64,000 nucleotides of DNA from Juglans regia (Eukaryota; Streptophyta; Magnoliopsida; Fagales; Juglandaceae). This document shows, piece by piece, positions 1 through 10,342 of this stretch. Within the stretch, counting starts at the first letter, position 1. Each line of letters opens with the position of its first letter. The notes beneath the pieces were generated by a model. It was not told the origin of the DNA, ran no database searches, and worked only from the letters and a program-made list of their open reading frames with translations. A program made the translations under genes and the position numbers. The stretch lies in contig NC_049914.1 in the NCBI RefSeq assembly GCF_001411555.2, forward strand, positions 14,710,798-14,774,797, read 5' to 3'.

Positions 1-1400
1 ATTCCCAACCATGCTTCATTGAGTAACCCACTTCAACTGCACACTTCGATCAACTCACCAAAAACTCCAAGCCAAGGTCTCTTAAATTACCACTATTGTG
101 TCGACTCCTCTTCAACACCTACCAAAGTCTCTTCCTCCAAACCAAAATGAGACTAGGACTTATACTCTCCGAAATCCATAACCACTCACCACTACTATAC
201 ATCAATGTCACGCACCCTTAGCCAAAACCAATAATCCTCCAAACGTGCAGATGATCATCATTACCATTTCCATCACTAGACCTATATCCTCGAAATCAAC
301 AAGAATCATTTCCTACATCCACACCATCTATCATCCTTAAAATTGATATAGATTAAATCCTCAACCTATCACTGAAACATCGAGCTAAAAGCAATAATCT
401 TTCGAATTAGATCAACATCCTCAATCCTCAGAAAATACACAAACTAGATAATCACCTTCAGTCTCCAAAGAAATTCTTTCTTGAAAAAAAATTCTCACAT
501 TAGTAACTTAACTCTCATCAATCCTATTTTAATTATGCCATTCAACTCTGCAATTCTAAAACCTTAACCCAGATAAAAATCATTTTCCGAAATCCTTAAA
601 ATCGATGACCTCAAATCTAAAACATTCACCCTATAAAACTTGTAAATTCTAAAACCCCAAATGTTATCAAATTGCTTATCAAGGTCGGCAAGATCGAAAA
701 CTTCTAATCTAAGTAATCCTTTAATTGCTTGTTGAACCTACTACCTTAAATCTCATAACTTATTTCCTAAAAATTATGAAGCCTCAAACCTCAGATGAAC
801 TTATCATAAATCTAACCTTGAAATTTGAACTTACAACCTCCTACCCCAAAAACTCATTACATAAATTCTACGGAACCTAAGACCTTAATTATCCTAAGCA
901 ATTTAAAATTATTCCCCTCCTTAGCAGCAATTCGAATTCCTACTCCAGAAAGTTCACTCTGACCAAGATGTTCGAACCTCGATATTAAAACAAACCAATC
1001 ACCAAGAGTCCAAACCTATTACACCAAATGTTCAAGCCTAACAATGGCCTTCCCAGTCATACTATCTTCCTGTCATAGCGTAATCCTTAACCCGCCTTTC
1101 AATTCCGAACAAAACAAAACAAAACAAAATCAAATCATAACAATTAAAATTTCATACATAAAATAGCATACGACAAAATGCATAAAACCAATGAAGTAGC
1201 TCACAATAAAATGATTAAAACAATAAAATAACATAACATAAATAAATCAATAAAATAAATAAACAAACAAGTAATATACAATAACTAAATAAAACCAATA
1301 AAAACCACAAACTTTTAAATTAAATAATTTTCAAATCACAACTTTTAAAACTTTCTGGTACTGCACCTATGGGACATGTGGTTTTACCCAGAGCCGAACT
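1..1400 (-). mobile_element. Internal leader of a minus-strand LTR element, no gene
   Basis: Reading the minus strand, this stretch lies directly downstream of the 5' LTR and primer site, so it should be the untranslated leader and the start of the internal region. It is AT-rich, full of stops in all frames and shows no gag-like zinc knuckle or protease motif. The element continues off the left edge, so I cannot tell whether it has a gag-pol further on or is a non-coding LARD-type derivative. Confidence 0.55.
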
Positions 1401-1412
1401 GCTCTGATACCA
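1401..1412 (-). other. Primer binding site, initiator-Met tRNA type
   Basis: The minus strand reads TGGTATCAGAGC, the standard plant LTR-retrotransposon primer site complementary to the 3' end of initiator methionine tRNA. It lies two bases from the inner end of the LTR (CA terminus at 1415), the expected spacing. It fixes the orientation of the element as minus strand. Confidence 0.9.
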
Positions 1413-1414
1413 CC

Positions 1415-3616
1415 TGTGGCGCCCCCGACCCCCATGTAAGGAAAACACGGGAATCGAGACGCCGGGATGATGACAACACGGTCACACATCCCAACGAACG
1501 TGCCAAGTGTGTGTACATGCAACGGTGTACAACAACAACGCAGCGGATTAGTCAACTAAGTACCAGAATTTAAATACAAGTAAACATCAGTAAAAGAGTT
1601 TACAAAATCATCCCAAAATAAAGTTTAACACATGTCCCAGAAATACAAAAGGGTAAAAATAAAATAACAATAACCAGTGATTCCAGATCACTCCTCGGGC
1701 GGAGCCGTCTCCTCAGGCTCGCCCTCCTCCTCCTCATCTGCATCAAAATCTGCGTTACCACAGAATGGTACCGCAGGTAAGTATAACCCAAAAAATATAC
1801 TCAGGAATAAAAATGCATTAATGCCACCAACATGCATGCATATGAAGAAATATGCATTTTCCTCAAAATATCATTTTCCCCGAAAATGATTAATTTTCCA
1901 ACACACGCCAAAAATCCCATTTGGCCCAAAAATAATCCGTAAAACATTTTCCCAGAAAATGATTTACACAAAATCCAACTCACACTATTTTCCCAGAAAA
2001 TAGTCCATTTAATCCGTCAATACCCTATGCACCATGGCCTCCCCTAGGGACCATCCGCATGTCCTGGCTTCGTAGCGATGCCCAGTTCCGCGCCCAGCGC
2101 GTACATGGCCGAGCACCCACTACGCAACGAGCGATGCCCAGTTCCGCGCCCAGCGCGTACATGGCCAGACATCCTCTAGTCCCCGCCAGCAGAAGGACCA
2201 CGGAGTCGGCACGAATCTCTCGTCCGATCCCATTGTCGCCCAGCGACAATCCAGGGGACGTTACTCAGTTTATTCCGCTCCCGAGTAACCAGAGGAGCTC
2301 CACCGAGATAATGCCCCATCTCGGCTTGGGGTCGTGATACGCACGCACCCAAATTCATTCTCACATGAAAATCCAGTTTTCATAAACACATGAACATGAA
2401 TGCAATACACGAAAACCCAGTTTTCCTTTACAAACATGATCATGCATGAAATAATGATATGCACATGTACCAACACAAATCCACATTCCTCAATAACCAA
2501 TAACCAATCCAATCAAACCAACCCAAACAACTCCAATCATAAATCCATCCGACCCCCGTACTCCTCGGACTCAGTCCGGCATGCCAAAAAAAATAGTGAA
2601 ATGCGTTAGTGTAAAAATACATAAAATTCATGAGAATACTTTGGAGAAATACTTACAGCGCTATAAGATAATTTCCGGAGGATCACGAAGCTGAAAAAGG
2701 CGATGTCTGAGCAACACAGTGTAAAATACACTGTGGCTGTGGGTCACAAATACCCACTTTTCAACGAAGACAAACGAAGACCCCAAAATGATAGGGTAGG
2801 GCCTAGAGAGGTCGGTGAAGCCAATGGTGGTGGTGGTTTGCCGTGGATGACGGCGCAAATGGTGGTTTAAGGCCAAAAACGCCGAAATCGGAGATGGACT
2901 TGGTGGGGCTTCACCGGTAACGGATCGGAGCCGGGGTTGGGTCCAAAGGGTTGCCAAGAGGTCGGGGATGAAGTGGTAGGAAGATGGTGGCCAATGGTGG
3001 CGCGACGGCGGCGCGCGAAGGAGGTGAAGGCCGCGGCTTCAAGCCGTGCGTGGAGGCTAACGGTGGCTCGGATGGAAGTGAGGTTGATAGGGTGAGGTCG
3101 CCGGCGGCAGGGGAACCAAATGGAGGGGGCGGTGAGAGTCACCGCCGGCTCGACGGCGGCGGGCTGGGTGGAAGCCGAAGTCGCACGGAGAGAGGGAGAA
3201 GCAGCTCGCGCGGGAAGAAGGAGAAATAAGGAGGAAGAAAAAGAAAAGAAAGAAAAGAAAAGGAGGAAAAGAAAAATAGGGGAAAAGAAATGAGGTCCAA
3301 TCCTCATAACTTGGGTCACGAAAATGATCCAACGGAAACGATTTTAAAACCACAAATTAAATAAAATAATTTAAACGTAATGGTAAAGTCAATTTGAAAT
3401 AATTAAATCTCACAATAATTAAATAAATATTAAAAGCAATTTAAATGCATAACAATAAATAAATATTAAGAAAGCACATAAAAATAATTTTCACCAAATT
3501 AAAAATCTTAAAAATAACCCACTTAAAAATCCAATAATTTTAAAATAAGAGAATAAATTTTGAATCCATAAATATAATTCATTCAGTAAAAATACACTAA
3601 AATACGGGGTGTTACA
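1415..3616 (-). mobile_element. 5' LTR (about 2.2 kb) of a Ty3/Gypsy-like element
   Basis: On the minus strand the LTR starts TGTAACACCCCG at 3616 and ends GGGGGCGCCACA at 1415, directly before the primer site. TG...CA ends and this opening sequence are common in plant Gypsy LTRs. It contains a purine-rich block (about 3225-3290), a GC-rich section (2960-3190) and a short acidic stretch of reading frame near its 3' end (1688-1744). The partner LTR is outside the window, so the element class rests on the ends only. It interrupts a hAT-type remnant that resumes at 3617. Confidence 0.8.
2075..2166. repeat. 36 bp direct duplication inside the LTR, period 56 bp
   Basis: Bases 2075-2110 and 2131-2166 are identical over 36 bp, beginning GCGATGCCCAG and ending GTACATGGCC. 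The 20 bp between them is unique. A two-copy GC-rich minisatellite inside an otherwise AT-rich LTR is consistent with a duplicated regulatory block in U3/R, but function is not visible. Confidence 0.9.
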
Positions 3617-3749
3617 GTTTTGGTCCTAGAAAAAGGGAAACCGGAACTGGACCGGTTCTGGCCGGTTTTTAAAAAGATGAAACTTGTACCAGATTGAATC
3701 AACATTTTGGGTAGGTTCACAGGTTTACCAGTTTTTATTTTCACCCCTA
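3617..3749. mobile_element. Right-end remnant of a hAT-type element split by the LTR insertion
   Basis: The segment ends TTTTCACCCCTA, the reverse complement of a TAGGGGTGAAAA-type hAT terminus. It contains the GGTTC/ACCGG-rich subterminal sequence common in such non-autonomous elements. It starts exactly at the LTR boundary, so the retroelement apparently landed inside it and the other half lies left of the window. Confidence 0.5.
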
Positions 3750-4707
3750 ACTTTCGGTGAGAGAAGGGGAAAATTGAGATAGTGTGAGTGAGAGAAACTA
3801 ACACAGAGAGAAAAGAGAAAGAGAGAGAGGAAGGAGAAAGGGCAACTCACAGGCTTGGCAAGGAGGCGACGAGACTATAGCGGGTAGACGATGTGAGGAG
3901 GGACGATGTAAAACTCACAAAGTAGAGTGAGAGAAAGCATCGAGGTAGATGGGAAAAAGAAAGTGGTGGAGGAATTAGGTTTTAAATGGTGGTGCTTTTG
4001 CGGCGGTTTAACATCACCACAAATAGTTAGAAGTGATCAAAGTACTTTTAGGGACAAACTAGTAGTTTTTAGTGAAAAATTCTTACTTTTCGGAAGTTAA
4101 ACGACGAAAATGAAGAAATAGTTGGGGATGCTGAAGCCCAGCCATCCTCCTCCAAGCCACAACCTAGCTCCTCCACCGTATCACCTTTCCCCTGTTCGTG
4201 TATATTGTAATATGTATATTGTTATATGTATATTGTTCAATGTGCAAAAATGAAAAAGATGTTTTATTTAAAAGTTAAATTGCATAAATCAAGTTTTGTG
4301 TCAAGTACATGTCCATGCATTCATTTCATGGTTTGCCTTCATATGCCTATGTTATAGATTTTTCAAAATCTGATCGTGGTAGTTTCTACTACAATTCCTA
4401 ACCCGGAATGGTAGAACTTGTGACATGTACTCAGAACCCTAAGCAGGACGAATGAGATTAGTGACCTAAACTAGGACGAGCAAACTCTCGAGGCCTGCTA
4501 TAATTTGGTTATAGTTTGCTTAAGGACTACTTTTGATACCTTAAGGACATCCAAGATACTCCGAATAACAACCATGACTCACCAAGGCCGTTTGAGCATG
4601 AGGATGCATGGATTTTGTAACGGGCTATCTAAGACAAGCATGAGAGTTTACCATAGAAGCCCAAAGGGTTGCTCGAAGTTTGGGGATTCAACAGCCTGAA
4701 CTGCCTC
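3750..4707. other. No gene; AT-rich with an LTR-like module
   Basis: There is an AG-rich stretch (3770-3960) and a short repeated ATGTATATTGT run near 4200-4235. A block around 4370-4460 (CCGGAATGGTAGAACTTGTG) resembles the 18850-18900 block of another LTR here. I read it as eroded LTR sequence. The short open frame at 4505-4699 has no recognisable features. Confidence 0.4.
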
Positions 4708-4715
4708 AAAGGAAA

Positions 4716-5403
4716 TAGGGGTGGGCAGCTGGCCCTGCCCCAGCTGCCCCGCCTCGCCCTCGCATGGGTGGGCGGGGTCCCCCGCCCCGCATAGAGAGGG
4801 CCTAGCGGGGGTGGGGGGCCGGATGACCCCAACGGGGCCCCGCTCCGCCCCTGCCCCTGCCCCCGCTCCACATATAAAAAAAATTATTTATATATATAAA
4901 TAAATATATTGTATATAGATATACATAATTTATAAAAGACTTAAAATTATATCCAAATCATTGGATTGCTTTGGCCTCCTAGGCCAACCTTTATATAGGA
5001 GGTCAAGGCAATACAATAGTCATCCTTAAGCAATCTGGGACTTAGTCGTAAGTCCCACATTACTTAAGGATGACTATTGTTTTGCCTTGGCCTCCTATAT
5101 AAAGGTTGGTCTAGGAGGCCAAATCAATTCAAAATTTAACTCTAATGAGTTTAGATTTTTTTTATATTTATAAATTTTAATTTATTATTTAAATTATATT
5201 ATAATTTGGGTCTAAAAGAATATTTTTAGACCAAATTTTTTTTTTTAACATAATGTGGTGCCTAGGCGGGGGGCGGGGCGGATGGGATTTTTTCCCCCGC
5301 CCCCCGACACCGGGGTGGGGAAAAACCCCCAACACCCGCATGGTGCGGGGCGGGGGGTGGGGAGGGGGTACCCCCGCCCCGCACCATGCGGGTAGCACCC
5401 CTA
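4716..5403. mobile_element. Complete non-autonomous hAT-superfamily element, 688 bp
   Basis: The ends are inverted: TAGGGGTGGGCA at 4716 and, on the other strand from 5403, TAGGGGTGCTACC. It is flanked by perfect 8 bp target duplications AAAGGAAA (4708-4715 and 5404-5411), the hAT signature. Both subterminal regions are very GC-rich (CCCCGCCCC-type runs) while the core is AT-rich and contains a large palindrome. It encodes no transposase, so it would need one in trans. The intact target duplication suggests fairly recent insertion. Confidence 0.9.
4960..5128. repeat. About 170 bp near-perfect palindrome (hairpin) inside the hAT element
   Basis: Arms 4960-5044 and 5049-5128 are reverse complements with only a handful of mismatches, joined by the 4 base loop GTCG (5045-5048). 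The outer stem carries TTTGGCCTCCTAGGCC-like sequence and the inner stem ends GGGACTTA/TAAGTCCC. A transcript across it would fold into one long hairpin. Confidence 0.92.
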
Positions 5404-5593
5404 AAAGGAAATAGTCTTTTTATGTATCTCAGGCGAAGGGATGCTTGGACTTTTACGGGTCACAATGTAAAACACTATTTATTTTGAGGAAATTTGAACA
5501 ATGAAATCTTTTGGGATATTTAGTTTTTATGGTACCGTGATATTTTTGGCAAAAAAAAAAAAAAATGCTCTAAATATTACTTAAATTTACATA
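5404..5593. other. No gene; short AT-rich spacer
   Basis: This holds the right-hand hAT target duplication and then AT-rich sequence with a 15 base A run near 5551. Nothing else is recognisable. Confidence 0.6.
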
Positions 5594-6564
5594 TATTTTT
5601 GCTGCAATTTATTGTATACTGCTAGTGGCATCACAAATTATAACCATAGGGATAAATTAAAACTTAGGCATCAGGTCATACAAGTTCAACCCAATACTTA
5701 AACTTGGCTTTTAGATCTTAATCTTCACTAATCCACCCATTAAGCATGCATGACGTTTCTAGCTTTATTTACAACAAGATGTTTCAAAACTTAATCAAAT
5801 CATGCATTTTCATTCTTATCCCAATCACAAGTCTTTTCTAAATAAAAATTATTCAAGCCTAAGGAAATTAATCAAAACTTCAGGATTTAAACTTAAATCA
5901 AGCAAAAATCGAAACTTGCTTGATGATCAACCCAAGATATGAATTTAAAACCTATCATGGCATGCTTTCAATCTCAAATTTAAGCCTTCAAAATTCGTTT
6001 TAAGACATTAGTGAATCGTATAAAATTAACTCAAGACATGCCATAGCTAAAAAAATTCAACTTAAATAATTAATGCTTTCCATATTTCCAAATTCACCCG
6101 GTTTTGAACTTAGCTTGCTAAACCTTATTTAAATTGAATCAAAATTCATACCAATGGCATAAATTAAAGCCTAATATGCTTGCTAATACTAACAGTGATT
6201 AAGGCAAGGTTACATACAAAACCTCATGGCCCTTAGGGCTCCCAACACAACTTCACTCAAGAAGACTGAACAACTCTCAAGAACTTCACTCGGCTTCACT
6301 CTATTGCTCACTAAGGGGAGAAATGCTCTCAAGACTCAAGGGAAGGCTTGGAGGTGAGGTGCAAAGAAATGATGAAGTGATGGAGGTATTTATAGGCTTC
6401 AAGAAGGGAGGGGGACATTGGCTTTGGATGAAGATGAGGGTTTGGATTGGTGGAGGTGGGAGGTAGAGCAATGAGTAAATTTTTCAGCTTTGTGTCATGC
6501 TTGGTCAGATGAATAGTGCCCTATGTTTTCATGATTTCTTCATGGTCAGGTGTAAGAGTGTGTC

Positions 6565-9314
6565 TATAACGCCGTAGTCCCGGATGGTGTCGAGAGTTAC
6601 TACATTTCACTCAAAATCATATATCATAGTACATATATAAACTCCCATCTCTTAACTACACATAGATCTCACTGTTTTAAGTCAACTACTCGAAATAATT
6701 AACTAGTAACACCACAAATTCTTAATATAAACATCAACCTCTCAACATACCACTATTATGTCTCGTGACAGGGCCAGAGGTTATTATTATGTCTCGTGGC
6801 GGGGTCAAAGACCACTATTAGGTCTCGAAGCAGGGCCAAACGTTACTATTATATCATGTGATTGGGCCAAAGGTCACTATTATGTTCTGTGATAGGGCCA
6901 TAGGTAACTATTATTTCCCGTGATAGGGCTGTGGTAGGGCCATATGTCAGAGCAAAACATAATCAGAATTATTAGATCATGACCAAAAACAGGATTAGAT
7001 ACAAAATTAGAAAGTCATGCCAAAGGTTTTTTAGATGCGACATCATATCACAATATAGTATAGAACAATTTCATATCAATTTCACATATTCAAAGCAAAT
7101 CTTGCGCATCTTTACATAACATGTTCCAGTTTTCAGATTTCATATTTCATATTCGCTCTTTTTGCATAGTCAGAAACAGAATGCCCAAAATTTGTTCATG
7201 TCTACACCAATCACGATAAAAATACTTTCCTCTTTTATACAAATTACATGAGTAATGCAGAACAAATAACTAAGCTTGTTTGCACATTTCTTTTCCTAAC
7301 AAAACAAGCATATTTTTCCAAAATCAACATCAACTCATTTCTTTCATTTCTTTTAAACTGGACTTTTAACTTTTCTGAATTTTTTCACGATAGTGTCGAA
7401 CGAATATCAATCGTCACCTATAAAATTAAACACGTAACTTACGTAAATCTCTAAAATACAAAAATAACCTATTTTTCCTTAAAAGTCTAAGATTCTCGCA
7501 ACCCTAAATATCATCACTCCCCAAGTGAATCAATATCCACTTAATCTCTCTGATTAATACTAACTCTAAATTATTTTTTGTTAAATAAAGTGTATGGCTA
7601 ACATATTTACTCAATTAAAACTAAGTCTACGTAAAAATACCTCTCCAGTTTAATATTCATTTAACATAATTATAACAAGATCTATTAAAGTAATCAATGA
7701 AATCTCATTTAATAAAATAGACTTAATTAGATTTAAATCGTTCAAAATAAATTTAAACATAACAAGATCTATTAAAGTAATCTATGAAATCTCATTTAAT
7801 AAAATAGACTTAATTAGATTTAAAATGTTCAAAATAAATTTAAACACTCATTACTTACTACTGAAATTCAATTATAAAAATTTAATACTAAGTAATATAA
7901 TTTAAATCGTTAATATTTTCTGTAAAAATACTTACCCTTAAAACAAGACCCACACAAAGTAAGTTAAAAAAAATCAAACCCAACATAGTACTAGCCAAAT
8001 GACAAGGGTATTTTAGGAATTGATCATAAACATGCATGGGCTCTTTGGAAAGGTTGGAATTAAAGGACTTATAAAATTATAGACACCTTCAAACCAAACC
8101 GTACATGCAACAGAGAGGTGAATTCTATACAGGGAGAGAAGGGAACATGCGAAAAGGGATTGACTTGAGCAGTGCTTCATGGCTGGGTAGCTTACGGAGG
8201 AGGAAGAGTCATGCTCGATTTTTGGTTGCTTGAGACAGGGACTGGTTTTACGACACAAGGGTTTCCGTGTAGTGCAACCTTTGTGGCTGAGACGTGGAGG
8301 AGTAGGGGTGGCTTGGTGGCTCACGGTGGGAAAAACAATTACTCTGTTTCAGTGTAGGAAATAGAGGATGTGGAGGTCGCTGGACTGTAACGACACGACA
8401 CGGTTGTTACAGGGCTCGGCGATGGTGGCTGAGCAACTTTTTCCGTCCAGGGTTGGTTGTGGTTGAACTGGGTGCGACGGGGCTTTGAAGCTTGAAGCTT
8501 GCATAGTTGTTTCTTGGAGACAGTGGCTAAGGGGAGGCTATGAGGGTGCTAGACTTCTCGTGTGGTGTTGCTGTGTGGAGAAGCAGGGTAGTTGGTGTGG
8601 AGGAGCTTGGCAGTGGGGCTATCCTACAGTGGTGCAGTGGCAACCCTAGTTTGCTTGGAGTCCGTTGTTTCATGCTAGAAGGGGGTTGAGGGGAGACCGT
8701 GAGTGCAAAGTCTTGAGATGTGGGAGAAACTGCTATGCATGTAGTGTGATCTTAGTGTACGGTTACCTATATATGCTCGCTGTTGTAAACCCTAATGAAA
8801 GAGAAGGGAGAGATCAACGTGCATGGAGTTATGCACGTGCCTAAGGTAGTGCTTTTGGGCATAGGTTGTGGCCTATGGGTTTTGAGTCCATTTCGAACAT
8901 TTTGGGCCTACATCTTGGTGGTGTATGAACTTAACAAAATAGGTTTGGCTAGTTAAAGCAGTTCGAATAATCTCTTTGGCTTGTTCATATTTTCATGGAT
9001 CGAGTATATAATAAATACTAATGGACCTCGATTCAAAATCCAAAATATCTCAATTTGTTCCATAAAATTTGTCGAGCCAATTACCAAATAAGTAGATTCT
9101 ACTTGTTGCATAAAACATTAATTAGATCTAACCTAATTATCAAGGTCAATAGAAATCCATATTCCATCATAACAAATTTTGGGCCTGCAGCCTGTTCCAA
9201 AATTACTCATTAAACCTCAAGTGAGCCTCTCATACATATTAACCTAAAATTAAATAAAAAAAGTTACAACACTCGTGCTTTGACATGGGCTTGGTACTAG
9301 GCCTAGTCGTTACT
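6565..9314. mobile_element. Nested solo LTR, 2.75 kb
   Basis: The ends are TATAACGCC (6565) and GTCGTTACT (9314), one-base-mutated forms of the TGTAACG...CGTTACA ends of plant Gypsy LTRs. The flanks GTGTC (6560-6564) and TTGTC (9315-9319) are a 5 bp target duplication with one change. The empty site survives in family B copy 4 near 20010-20030. There is no primer site, polypurine tract or coding sequence, so it is a solo LTR. It holds a minisatellite (6745-6938), an AT-rich part (7200-7950) and a GC-richer part (8000-8700). Decay of both ends suggests considerable age. Confidence 0.75.
6745..6938. repeat. 31 bp minisatellite, about 6 copies
   Basis: The core TCTCGTG (or a variant) recurs at 6761, 6792, 6823, 6854, 6885 and 6916, exactly 31 bp apart. 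Each unit reads roughly ACTATTATGTCTCGTGACAG followed by GGCCAAAGGTC. It lies within the solo LTR; such arrays often sit in U3. Confidence 0.9.
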
Positions 9315-10306
9315 TTGTCTATAGGTGTAGGGGGTAGCATTGGTACATAAAATAAAACAAAAAAAAAAAAAAATCAAAAGAGAAAAACACAGAGATTGTT
9401 GGTTTTGAATAAACACAGAGGTCGTTGATTTCCTTCTTGTCTCTTCTCCTCGGTCTGAATTGAGGGCATTATTACCACTATTGAGTGGCCTTTTTAGCTG
9501 GTTAGGGGACATGGGTGGTGGCGTGGGGGAGTGGCTCAACCAAGAGAAGAAAATTCAATTGAAATTCAAGACCATTCGATTTGGTTTCAACTAGGCTTGG
9601 AATGGAATTGGTTGAGTTTCCTTGCTTGTTTTCTTGGAGCCAATTCGTCCAAAGCTGGAACTAAACTAGGAGGTTAAGTTGGGGTGTAAATGATGAAGTT
9701 TTCTTGGAGAAAATGGTGTAAAAGGAATGGGCTAGGGACTGATTTGGTGCAATGCACAAGAGGGTGCACCTAGGTGCTAATTGGCGGTGATTTGGGCATT
9801 GACATGGATTTGCTTCTGTTGACATGTGTTGGGTCAAGATTAAACTTATAAGTTGGTCTAAGAACAATGCAAATCAACAATAAAAACTAAAAATTTCAGA
9901 TAATAAATGTTGAAAATAAATTAAAGAAAAATTAAACTAAAAACATGGTTTAGAGGTTACTAATCAAGTGTGAGATTATTAGTACTTCTTTACTCAAGTT
10001 AGAAGCTTAACCATGGTTAGATGTGAATCTTAGGGGTTTGTGGCGCAAGTTGAGCTTAAGGGAAACCAATGGTATGGTGTTTGTTGGCCCTAATTGAAAG
10101 ATTAAAATAAAAGACGAGGCTTTTGGTTTCAAGAGTTGGGCTTTTGTTGGGACAAATGTGCAAGCCTTGGATGTGGCCTTTGAAGTGAGTTATTATATGG
10201 ACCTTATGTCTAGATTTGTAGGGCCTGTCTATGGCCTCAAAGGCCTACTAGTATGCAATGTATCATAGTATGCAACTAGCAGTATGCAATAATCGCAGCA
10301 AAAATA

Positions 10307-10342
10307 AGAGCGATAAAAATAATTGATGCCAAAATGAACTAA
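10307..10342. other. Short unique spacer before family B copy 2
   Basis: This is AT-rich sequence between the outer inverted repeat and the TGTAACACC start of the next LTR. No motif is visible. Confidence 0.5.

Larger units (their letters stand above)
5640..10250 (-). mobile_element. Family B LTR copy 1, truncated at both ends and interrupted
   Basis: On the minus strand this matches the plus-strand family B copies at 10343 and 13631: for example 5640-5760 mirrors 12700-12840, and 10080-10230 mirrors 10850-11010. It lacks the TGTAACACC start and the 3' end. It is split by the solo LTR at 6565-9314; rejoining the halves gives the uninterrupted sequence seen at 19160-20050. Confidence 0.8.
5594..10306. 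repeat. Truncated LTR bracketed by an inverted repeat of about 38 bp
   Basis: Bases 5594-5631 and 10270-10306 are inverted copies of each other (TATTTTTGCTGC outermost, ATACTGCTAGT innermost) with about five differences. Between them lies a family B LTR fragment that lacks both LTR ends. This is the layout of sequence captured between terminal inverted repeats, but I find no convincing flanking target duplication, so the element type is open. Confidence 0.55.

Noticed and set aside
2059..2364. Overlapping ORFs on both strands in a GC-rich patch
   Set aside because: Inside a 5' LTR and built on a 36 bp duplicated unit; no codon-level evidence.
3600..3616. GGGGTGTTACA taken at first as a host promoter motif
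   Set aside because: It is the reverse complement of the LTR start, with the primer site at the other end.
6740..6940. Regular 31 bp repeats considered as CRISPR-like
   Set aside because: The units abut with no unique spacers, lie in an LTR and belong to plant DNA: a minisatellite.
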